From the NCBI GenBank assembly GCA_016704325.1, contig JADJAG010000004.1, positions 1-64,000 on the forward strand: DNA of 64,000 bases. The letters run 5' to 3'. The notes under the pieces were generated by a model. The model had not been told where the DNA came from. It ran no database searches and saw only the letters and a program-made list of their open reading frames with translations. This document shows, piece after piece, positions 57,099 to 64,000 of the stretch. This stretch comes from Chitinophagaceae bacterium. GTDB lineage: Bacteria; Bacteroidota; Bacteroidia; Chitinophagales; UBA10324. Every line of letters begins with the position of its first letter. The first letter of the stretch is position 1. The position numbers and the translations under genes were made by a program.

Positions 57099-57189
57099 AA
57101 TAATACCCTATTTCGCAGGATTGATTATGCTATTATTCACAGCAGGTTTTTTGTTGGCATTGAGAGAAATGAATAAGAAAAATTTCTGA
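57091..57189 (+). CDS. 32-residue membrane peptide
   Basis: Starting at ATG 57091 inside the previous gene, the frame gives MTEIIPYFAGLIMLLFTAGF then LLALREMNKKNF before TGA 57187-57189. It is a single membrane helix with a basic tail. The 8-nt overlap and coding-like composition support a real gene coupled to the one before. Function unknown. Confidence 0.5.
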   Translation: MTEIIPYFAGLIMLLFTAGFLLALREMNKKNF

Positions 57190-57291
57190 TTCCCTAATTT
57201 TATTCAGGCGAAGAATACAGCTGCATACTGCGGTCAGGTATTTTAGTGTCGGCCACGTTCTCAATCATCTTTGCGCCTTCGTTTCATTATA

Positions 57292-57456
57292 ATGCTCCGT
57301 CAGAGAGAACTACAGAAAGCAAAACGGGAGTATATACAAGGCCTGCACGGCTATTCCGCCCGGAAATTGAAACAACCAAACAAATTGCTGTAGTTATTGT
57401 TACTAAACTCAGTTGCAATTTACAAAGCGGTAAATACTGCAATTGAAAATGAGTAG
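57292..57456 (+). pseudogene. Small protein with an internal amber codon
   Basis: From ATG 57292 one frame reads MLRQRELQKAKREYIQGLHG then YSARKLKQPNKLL, TAG, LLLLNSVAIYKAVNTAIENE and TAG. Composition is protein-like on both sides of the TAG, so it may be one 54-codon gene with a nonsense change or a sequencing error. CATCTTTG 24 nt upstream resembles a promoter box. I do not recognise the family. Confidence 0.35.
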
Positions 57457-57628
57457 ATATTGAAAGAGGATTAAGAAAACGAATTCTTGAAAATTATTAC
57501 AGATATACTAAATTAAATAATCTGCATTCCCCGAAGCATAGTGAATCAGGCAGCCTATGTAGCAAAAAGTAATAGCGTAATCTATTACCGTTGGGTGAAA
57601 TGTAGCGTCACACTATTCATTCATATTC

Positions 57629-57898
57629 ATGGAACAGAATGATATTGACCGGATAATTGAAATGGCATGGGAAGATCGTACTCCCTTTGAAGCCATTAAA
57701 GAACAGTTTGCACTTACCGAAACCGATGTGATTTCACTCATGCGTCGAAAGTTAAAACGCAGCAGTTTTAACTTGTGGCGAAAGAGAGTGAATAGCGGCA
57801 TAAGTAAAAAGCATTCAAAAAAAAGAGATCCGGATATGGCCCGCTTTAGGTGTAGCCGGCAAAAAACCATATCGATGAACAAAATCAGTAAACGGTAG
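57629..57898 (+). CDS. TIGR03643 (DUF2805) family protein
   Basis: The 89-residue protein reads MEQNDIDRIIEMAWEDRTPF, EAIKEQFALTETDVISLMRR, KLKRSSFNLWRKRVNSGISK, matching TIGR03643. Members are found beside cryptochrome/photolyase genes, as here, with the FAD-domain gene beginning 1 nt after its stop. The helix-turn-helix-like first half suggests nucleic-acid contact, but its function is not established. Confidence 0.85.
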   Translation: MEQNDIDRIIEMAWEDRTPFEAIKEQFALTETDVISLMRRKLKRSSFNLWRKRVNSGISKKHSKKRDPDMARFRCSRQKTISMNKISKR

Positions 57899-57899
57899 C

Positions 57900-59030
57900 A
57901 TGAATGGAATTTTTCCAACTGATTATAAGGCTATACTTCAAAAAATTGAGCAGGTCGATCCTGTTCAATATGGTAAAAGCAGAAATTTCATTAACGGCGC
58001 AGTCACCTATTTATCACCTTACATTTCACGAGGTGTAATCAGCACCAAACAGGTGCTTAACAGCCTGTTTGAAAAAGGATATGAGATACGGCAGATTGAA
58101 TCTTTCGTTAAGGAGTTATGCTGGCGTGACTATTTTCAAAGGGTGGGTCAGCTTAAGGACTTAAGCAAGGATATCAGGCAACAACAGGAACCTGTATTAA
58201 ATTATAAGATACCGGTTCAGATATTGAATGCAGCTACGGGAATACAGAGCATAGATGATGCCATCAATCAATTATACCTTACCGGCTACATGCACAATCA
58301 TTGCAGAATGTACACCGCTTCTTTGGTTTGCAATATTGCCAAATCGCATTGGTTACACCCCTCCAAATGGATGTACTATCATTTACTGGATGGTGATTGG
58401 GCAAGTAATACCTGCAGCTGGCAGTGGGTGGCAGGTGCCAACAGCACTAAAAAGTATTATGCCAACCAGGAGAACATAAATAAGTTCACTTTTTCTAACC
58501 AGACAAATACTTATCTGGATAAATCTTATGAAGAATTGGAAACTTTGGAAACACCGGTTTCATTACGATTAACCGGGATGTTTATGCCTGAAGTGTATTT
58601 GCCTGAGGCCACAACATTAGAAATTGATACTGCTCTGCCAACTTTCATTTACAACTATTACAACCTCGACCCCATTTGGCATAAAGAGGAAATTGGCAAC
58701 AGAATTCTATTGGTAGAACCGAAATTTTTTTCGCAACATCCGGTAAGTAAACAATGTATGGATTTCATGTTAGCCTTGAGCAAAAACATTTCCGGCATAC
58801 AGGTGTTTAAAGGTTCGTTTCAATCCCTTACAGAGACTTATTCAGTAGAAAATATCTATTACAAAGAACATCCGCTCAATATTGGCTACAAGGGTACGCG
58901 CGAACCAAGAGATTGGATTTCAAACACTGTTACGGAATACTATTCTTCATTTTTTGGTTACTGGAAGAGCGTCAAAGGAAGTTTATCAAAAGAGCATTTA
59001 TCTGGAAAAAATCAAGGAATGGATAGATGA
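57900..59030 (+). CDS. FAD-binding photolyase-like protein without N-terminal domain
   Basis: The 376-residue protein starts directly with the FAD-binding part of photolyases (GAVTYLSPYISRGVISTKQV, SFVKELCWRDYFQRVGQL, YMHNHCRMYTASLVCNIAKS with HWLHPSKWMYYHLLDGDWAS and NTCSWQWVAG). These hold the flavin-binding Arg, Asn and Trp residues. A further domain (about 220-376) follows instead of the usual N-terminal alpha/beta antenna domain. The start MNGIFPTDYKAILQKIEQVD is complete. Blue-light DNA repair or sensing is likely. It is translationally linked to the TIGR03643 gene. Confidence 0.85.
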   Translation: MNGIFPTDYKAILQKIEQVDPVQYGKSRNFINGAVTYLSPYISRGVISTKQVLNSLFEKGYEIRQIESFVKELCWRDYFQRVGQLKDLSKDIRQQQEPVLNYKIPVQILNAATGIQSIDDAINQLYLTGYMHNHCRMYTASLVCNIAKSHWLHPSKWMYYHLLDGDWASNTCSWQWVAGANSTKKYYANQENINKFTFSNQTNTYLDKSYEELETLETPVSLRLTGMFMPEVYLPEATTLEIDTALPTFIYNYYNLDPIWHKEEIGNRILLVEPKFFSQHPVSKQCMDFMLALSKNISGIQVFKGSFQSLTETYSVENIYYKEHPLNIGYKGTREPRDWISNTVTEYYSSFFGYWKSVKGSLSKEHLSGKNQGMDR

Positions 59031-59178
59031 AGTATCCTGATACTGCTACTTAGGCATTTAGAGATTTTCCACGCCGGTAACTTTTAAATATTTCCTGCTC
59101 TTATTTGCCACATAAGTGAATTTCGTGTTTTTCTAAACCTTTTGCGTTGAAGGCTGTTAAACTCAAAAAACAATAACT

Positions 59179-59697
59179 ATGAAATCAATGAAAAGTTTTT
59201 TATTACTGGTTACTGCCAGTGTATTTACGATGAGTGCTTTTGCCCAAACGAAATCTGATATTGTAGATGTAGCATCCGGTTCACCGGCGCATACTACTTT
59301 AGTAGCCGCATTAAAAGCTGCCGATTTGGTGGAGACTTTGAAAGGTGCAGGTCCATTTACAGTATTTGCCCCAACCAATGAGGCATTTGACAAATTGCCT
59401 AAAGGAACTGTAGAAACCTTATTGAAGCCAGAGAACAAAAGCAAACTCGCCGGTATACTTACCTACCACGTGGTAGCGGGCAACTTAGATGCTGCCGCTG
59501 TAACGGAAGCTATTAGGAAAGGAAAGGGAAAAGTTGAACTCACTACTGTGGCTGGTGTTAAATTAACAGCCACGATTGTAGATGGGAAAGTTATTTTGAA
59601 GGATGAGAAAGGTGGTAAAGCAACAGTTACAGCCACAGATTTAAAAGCCTCTAACGGTGTTATTCATGTAATAGACAATGTATTAATGCCAAAATAA
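59179..59697 (+). CDS. Fasciclin-domain secreted protein
   Basis: The 172-residue protein has a signal peptide (SMKSFLLLVTASVFTMSAFA) and one fasciclin (FAS1) domain: ALKAADLVETLKGAGPFTVF with the APTNEAFDKLPKGTV box, YHVVAGNLDAAAV, and NGVIHVIDNVLMPK at the end. FAS1 domains mediate adhesion or scaffold binding outside the cell. It lies between the two photolyase-type genes and is followed by a terminator. Confidence 0.93.
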   Translation: MKSMKSFLLLVTASVFTMSAFAQTKSDIVDVASGSPAHTTLVAALKAADLVETLKGAGPFTVFAPTNEAFDKLPKGTVETLLKPENKSKLAGILTYHVVAGNLDAAAVTEAIRKGKGKVELTTVAGVKLTATIVDGKVILKDEKGGKATVTATDLKASNGVIHVIDNVLMPK

Positions 59698-59721
59698 CTG
59701 ATTATTAGTATAAGAAAATGC

Positions 59722-59751
59722 GACTGCCCCGTTTTACGGGGCAGTCTTTTT
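59722..59751 (+). terminator. Rho-independent terminator after the fasciclin gene
   Basis: GACTGCCCCG and CGGGGCAGTC form a perfect ten-base-pair stem with a five-base loop, followed by a T run. It begins 25 nt after the stop. The remaining gap to 60044 holds no gene that I can support. Confidence 0.85.
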
Positions 59752-60044
59752 ATGGCATAGAAAATTCTTAAAACATGCCTTTACAATGCGGTATTTTAAA
59801 TTGAATTACGAGACTATCATGCTCATTTATGAGTTTAAAACTTATACTTCAAAGCTTATGGAAAACCATGGCTTTTATTTGCATAATCACTGATAGTACT
59901 ATTGAAAAACAGAAAAAGGCAATTTTTACCGAAAAAGATTTGTGTGGTTTGCAACAGGCCTTTTGCCTGGCGTAAGAAATGGGAAAAGGTTTGGGAGGAA
60001 GTTAAATATTGCAGTGTTAAATGCAGCATGAACAGAAATAAAGG

Positions 60045-61520
60045 ATGAATAGAACTGGCATCGTATTTCCACATCAGTTATTTGAGCAAAATATACTCAC
60101 ATCAACTTGTACTACTATTTACCTTGTAGAAGAATGGCTTTATTTCAGGCAATATAATTTTCACAAACGGAAAATCGCTTTTCACAGAGCCGGCATGAAG
60201 TTTTATGAAAATTACCTGCAGTCAAAAGGAGTTGAAGTTGTATATATTGATGCATTCAATGAATTAGCCGATGTTAGAAAACTAATATCCTATTTAATAA
60301 CAAAAGGTGTTTCATCCTTTGACTATATCGATACTACTGATTATTGGTTGGAGCAACGGATACATAAAATTTCCAGCGTCCATAAAATAGAGAACATTAA
60401 GTACCCAACACCCTTATTTCTAAATTCTCCGGAGGAAATCTCGACTTTTTTTTCAACTAAGAAAAGAATGTTCCAAACAGACTTTTACAAACACCAGCGG
60501 CAAAGCAGAAATATATTGCTGGATGAGGATAAGAAGCCTGCAGGCGGAAAATGGTCGTATGATGAAGATAATCGTTTGAAGTACCCAAAACGAAAGAAAC
60601 CGCCTAAGACAGAGTTTATAAAGTCCGATAGCTTGTATGAAGAAGCTATTACTTACACACAAAAATATTTTCCTGATAACTATGGAGATCTGAATACCAA
60701 TTTTATTTACCCTGCTACACATGCCGAAAGTAAATATTGGCTACAGGATTTTTTTAAATCAAGATTTTCTGAATTTGGACCATATGAAGATGCTATCGTA
60801 TCAAATGAAAATGCTTTGCATCACAGTGTTATAGCACCTATGCTTAACACCGGTCTTTTAACGCCTCATTTTATTATTGATGAGTCTTTGCGGTATGCGC
60901 GCAATCATGAAATCCCATTAAATTCAATGGAGGGTTTTATTCGTCAGATTGTTGGTTGGAGAGAGTTTATAAGGGGAGTGTATGAACTAAAAGGCAATGA
61001 AGAACGGACAAAAAACTACTGGGGTTTTACCCGAAAAATTCCTGCTTCGTTTTGGAATGGCACCACAGGAATAGCGCCGCTGGATATTACCATAAAGAAA
61101 GTGCTGGCTACTGGTTATTGTCATCACATAGAACGGTTAATGGTCCTGGGTAACTTCATGCTTTTATGCGAATTTGATCCTGATGAAGTTTACCGCTGGT
61201 TTATGGAACTCTTCATAGATGCCTATGATTGGGTGATGGTACCCAATGTTTATGGCATGAGCCAGTTTGCCGATGGCGGCCTGATGGCAACCAAGCCTTA
61301 CATAAGCGGCAGCAATTATTTAATGAAGATGAGTGACTATAAGAAGGGTGAATGGCAAGAAGTATGGGATGGATTATTCTGGAGGTTTATGCATACGCAC
61401 CGTTCATTCTTTTTGCAGAATCCCAGGTTGGGCATGCTGGTACGGAGTTTTGATAATATGCCTGCAATTAAGCAAAAAGCGCATTTAAAAGCGGCAGAGC
61501 AATTTCTTTATTCACTTTAG
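60045..61520 (+). CDS. Cryptochrome/photolyase family protein (FeS-BCP/PhrB-like)
   Basis: The 491-residue protein begins GIVFPHQLFEQNILTSTCTT with a Rossmann-like N-terminal domain (YFRQYNFHKRKIAFHRAGMK), then GGKWSYDEDNRLKYPKRKKP, typical of the bacterial iron-sulfur cryptochrome/(6-4) photolyase group. The FAD region contains NSMEGFIRQIVGWREFIRGV and YCHHIERLMVLGNFMLLCEF, with DWVMVPNVYGMSQFADGG. Cys residues of the FeS cluster should lie near CEFD and nearby positions; I did not map all four. It repairs DNA or senses light. It joins the FAD-domain protein upstream as a second light-related enzyme. Confidence 0.88.
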   Translation: MNRTGIVFPHQLFEQNILTSTCTTIYLVEEWLYFRQYNFHKRKIAFHRAGMKFYENYLQSKGVEVVYIDAFNELADVRKLISYLITKGVSSFDYIDTTDYWLEQRIHKISSVHKIENIKYPTPLFLNSPEEISTFFSTKKRMFQTDFYKHQRQSRNILLDEDKKPAGGKWSYDEDNRLKYPKRKKPPKTEFIKSDSLYEEAITYTQKYFPDNYGDLNTNFIYPATHAESKYWLQDFFKSRFSEFGPYEDAIVSNENALHHSVIAPMLNTGLLTPHFIIDESLRYARNHEIPLNSMEGFIRQIVGWREFIRGVYELKGNEERTKNYWGFTRKIPASFWNGTTGIAPLDITIKKVLATGYCHHIERLMVLGNFMLLCEFDPDEVYRWFMELFIDAYDWVMVPNVYGMSQFADGGLMATKPYISGSNYLMKMSDYKKGEWQEVWDGLFWRFMHTHRSFFLQNPRLGMLVRSFDNMPAIKQKAHLKAAEQFLYSL

Positions 61521-61687
61521 ATAAGAAGTTGTTTTGTTGCTGATATCAATCCTTATTGGAAGGTGGGAAGAACTGACTATAACAACCAAGGCGAATAGGA
61601 CGTAATTAATGGTTAAAGGCGGCGCAAACATAGTGCAATACTTTGCAAATTATTATTTGCAATTTTGTATAGGAAAGGCCTACTAAA

Positions 61688-63157
61688 ATGAAATTTTTTC
61701 TGACGGCAGTATTATCCCTGGTACTGCTTGTATTCACAAATTGCGGACCTACGAACATTGAGGACAACACTTCTCATAAAATTGCCAACTATCTTTCTGA
61801 ACTGGAGAAAGCGGGGTTCAATGGATCTGTGCTTGTTGAACTGCATGGAGAACCTATACTCTTAAAAGGATATGGTTTTAGTAATGAAGCCAGGCAGATA
61901 AGGAATTCGCCGGCAACCATTTTTGACATTGGCTCCATTACCAAGCAGTTTACCGCAGCAGCAATTTTGAAGTTGGAAATGCAGGGGAAGCTTTCCACAG
62001 ACGATACAATTTCCGGGTATTTTGAAAATGTTCCTAAAGACAAGGCAAACATTACTATTCACGATTTACTTCGCCACCAATCAGGATTGATCAGTAATGT
62101 GGGTAAAGATTATGAACAGATCAGGGAAGCGGAATTTTTGACAAAAGTATTGTCATCACCACTGAGATTTGAATCTGGAACAGCTTTTTCATATTCCAAT
62201 ATCGGTTATAGCTTGCTGGCAATGATTGTAGAAAAGGTTTCGGGGCAGGATTATGAATCTTTTTTGTATGAGAACCTATGGCGACCTGCTCAAATGGAGA
62301 TGACCGGTTACTCCAGACCTGACTTTGACACAACTCTTGTTGCAGTAAGTTATTTTCAGGACGACAGCATTTGGGGTAAGCCCATTGGTATGGAATGGGA
62401 TAGCACATCGCCCTATTGGCATTTAAAAGGCAATGGCGGCATACTCTCAACCACAGAAGATTTGTATAAATGGCATCAGTGCTTGATGACGGAACTTGTT
62501 TTGTCAAAGGAAGCTAAACAGAAATTGTACTATCCAAAGATACGGCCTGAAGAAACCGGCAATGCCCATTATGCATATGGCTGGGATGTTTCACAAACCA
62601 ACAGAAACACCACCATGATCTGGCATAATGGAACTAACCACATTTTTTATGCTGACTTTCTGAGATTTACAGATGAACAGGTTACGCTGATCATGTTATC
62701 AAATAAATCGCATCCAAATTTTGACAATCTGAATTTTGAAATGGCTGGAATAATTTTTAATGCTAACTACAATCCTGAGATTCCGGCTGCGGATAATGAA
62801 GAGAACCGGATTTTTACAAAGCACATCATAAAAACGATAGCGGGGTCTGGTTTGGAAAAGGCAAAGGAAGAATACAATACAAGAAAGAACTCTCTGGAAC
62901 TTTTGGAATTTATGATGAGAGGGGAAGGGTTTGATCACATTGACAATGAGCAACCCGAAATTGCCTTACAGATTTTTGAAATGAATGTTTATGCCTATCC
63001 GAAATCAGCAAGGGCATTACAAGGTTTAGGAGAAGGTTATATGGAGACCGGAAAGAAGGAAGCAGCATTAGTTTATCTCAAAAAAAGCCTGAGCATCAAT
63101 GCTGACAATCCATTTGTAAACGAACTGATTAGCGACCTGGAAGAAAAAAATAATTGA
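61688..63157 (+). CDS. Serine hydrolase lipoprotein with C-terminal TPR
   Basis: The 489-residue protein has a lipoprotein signal ending FTNC (Cys19). The class C beta-lactamase fold has SITK at 83-86, YSNIGYS near 175 and HNGTNH near 317. The C-terminal part (about 420-489; AYPKSARALQGLGEGYMETG, AALVYLKKSLSINADN) is a tetratricopeptide region. The substrate is unknown; the TPR suggests binding of a partner. It is the second enzyme of this family in the window (compare 49840). Confidence 0.88.
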   Translation: MKFFLTAVLSLVLLVFTNCGPTNIEDNTSHKIANYLSELEKAGFNGSVLVELHGEPILLKGYGFSNEARQIRNSPATIFDIGSITKQFTAAAILKLEMQGKLSTDDTISGYFENVPKDKANITIHDLLRHQSGLISNVGKDYEQIREAEFLTKVLSSPLRFESGTAFSYSNIGYSLLAMIVEKVSGQDYESFLYENLWRPAQMEMTGYSRPDFDTTLVAVSYFQDDSIWGKPIGMEWDSTSPYWHLKGNGGILSTTEDLYKWHQCLMTELVLSKEAKQKLYYPKIRPEETGNAHYAYGWDVSQTNRNTTMIWHNGTNHIFYADFLRFTDEQVTLIMLSNKSHPNFDNLNFEMAGIIFNANYNPEIPAADNEENRIFTKHIIKTIAGSGLEKAKEEYNTRKNSLELLEFMMRGEGFDHIDNEQPEIALQIFEMNVYAYPKSARALQGLGEGYMETGKKEAALVYLKKSLSINADNPFVNELISDLEEKNN

Positions 63158-63555
63158 TCTGCATAAATGAAGCGGTCGAGTTTTTTTAGTTAATTCGGTT
63201 TAAGCAGGCAGGGTCGTGATTAAAGTAAGTGATAACCGCTAGATTATCTGCCCACATAAATGTGTCCTATTTTCCTCAAATCATGTTTGTCTTTTACTGA
63301 GATATTCGACCATTTAGACTTTAAAATGTACAAAAAGTATAAGATAGCAGCAGTTAACCTTGCAATTGGACACTAGGTAACGCTCATCTAATATTGATTG
63401 AATGGCTTGTTGATTATTGAATATTCATCAATTCATCACTCAATTTTAATTTGTACAAGAAATGGAGGAAACTCCAGCAGTGTGAAGAGATGGTGATAAT
63501 GTATAGTGGTCTGCTTATTTTAGTATAACAAATAGAAAGGATCAACCTTATTTAA
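63158..63555. other. Gene-free stretch
   Basis: No gene, repeat or clear hairpin was found. TATAATGTATAG near 63500 is AT rich but has no matching upstream box. Confidence 0.3.
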
Positions 63556-64000
63556 ATGAAGACTTTTTACAGAACAAAGTACGGAGGTCCTGAGGTACTT
63601 CAATTGCAAGAGGTAGGCAGGCCCGCTTTAAAGGATGGTCACCTGCTGGTGAAAGTAGTGGCAAATTCAGCCAATCCGGCAGACTGGCACATTCTGCGGG
63701 GAGAACCGGTTATTGCACGATTTACTTTCGGATTATTTAAACCAAAGTATAACATACCGGGAGCTGATTTTGCTGGCATCGTAGAGGAAGTAGGAAATGG
63801 GGTAATACATTTTAATGTGGGAGATCGTGTATTTGGAGAGACGCTGAAAGGTGGCGCGTTTGCTGAATATACTTGCGTGCCGGCAGATGTTTGTGCACAG
63901 ATGCCGGAAGGAACGGACTTTCCTGAAATGGCCTGCGTACCCATAGCAGGTATCACAGCGTTGCAGGCACTCATCACCCACGGTAAGCTAAAGGAAGGAG
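63556..64000 (+). CDS. Zinc-independent NAD(P)-dependent alcohol dehydrogenase/quinone reductase, 3' truncated
   Basis: The frame opens at ATG 63556 (MKTFYRTKYGGPEVLQLQEV) and runs off the window without a stop. It has VKVVANSANPADWHILRGEP, IPGADFAGIVEEVGNGVIHF and VGDRVFGETLKGGAFAEYTC, then PIAGITALQALITHGKLKEG. This is the GroES-like N-terminal domain of MDR quinone-reductase-like dehydrogenases. The NAD(P)-binding part is outside the window. Confidence 0.88.
   Translation, partial: MKTFYRTKYGGPEVLQLQEVGRPALKDGHLLVKVVANSANPADWHILRGEPVIARFTFGLFKPKYNIPGADFAGIVEEVGNGVIHFNVGDRVFGETLKGGAFAEYTCVPADVCAQMPEGTDFPEMACVPIAGITALQALITHGKLKEG

Overview
The window looks like chromosome of a Bacteroidota bacterium, most like Chitinophagales, Saprospirales or relatives. 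Reasons: several proteins end in type IX secretion (T9SS type A) sorting domains, promoters match TTG-N19-TAnnTTTG, there are Bat-type VWA proteins, CRTAC1/VCBS lipoproteins with LxxC lipoboxes, and a TIGR03643/photolyase cluster. No rRNA, tRNA or CRISPR array was seen. Layout: (a) 1-9.1 kb is badly decayed. It holds a broken DUF433/DUF5615 toxin-antitoxin pair, a broken conserved hypothetical, a broken amidase, a broken T9SS protein and a broken XRE antitoxin, separated by attC-like palindromes, followed by a wrecked IS66 element. This reads as an old gene-cassette array with no integrase in view. (b) 9.2-34.4 kb is ordinary chromosome: a YugP-type metallopeptidase; a MoxR-DUF58-BatD-like-BatA-BatB-TPR operon; a REP-associated transposase bracketed by its probable REP palindromes; an arsR-arsM-GNAT arsenic cluster; a two-component system; a vanadium haloperoxidase; a Tyr/Trp-rich secreted protein; a small heat-shock protein; and two tandem ~1200-residue FG-GAP/CRTAC1 lipoproteins. 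(c) 34.4-49.7 kb is an accessory/defence island full of interspersed repeats. It contains a four-gene restriction-modification-like operon (two-domain methyltransferase, unknown protein, degenerate LAGLIDADG-like protein, PD-(D/E)XK protein), an AbiE-type toxin-antitoxin pair, a class II Fic protein embedded in duplicated repeats, a HigBA-like pair, a 214-bp MITE-like element with a clean target-site duplication, and remnants resembling IS21 ends. (d) 49.7-64 kb returns to chromosome: two serine hydrolases, an M6-like secreted metalloprotease, a K+/H+ antiporter, a beta-barrel protein, an SRPBCC protein, a light-related cluster (TIGR03643, FAD-domain photolyase-like protein, fasciclin protein, cryptochrome/photolyase) and a truncated alcohol dehydrogenase. 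At least six otherwise good genes are broken by a single-base change in an A or T run, and correcting one base restores the family sequence each time. That pattern suggests uncorrected sequencing errors rather than six independent pseudogenes, so features below note where one gene was read across a frameshift. The most promising candidate for something new is the operon at 36122-39772, where a LAGLIDADG-like protein lacking the catalytic acidic residues sits between a double methyltransferase and a separate PD-(D/E)XK nuclease.
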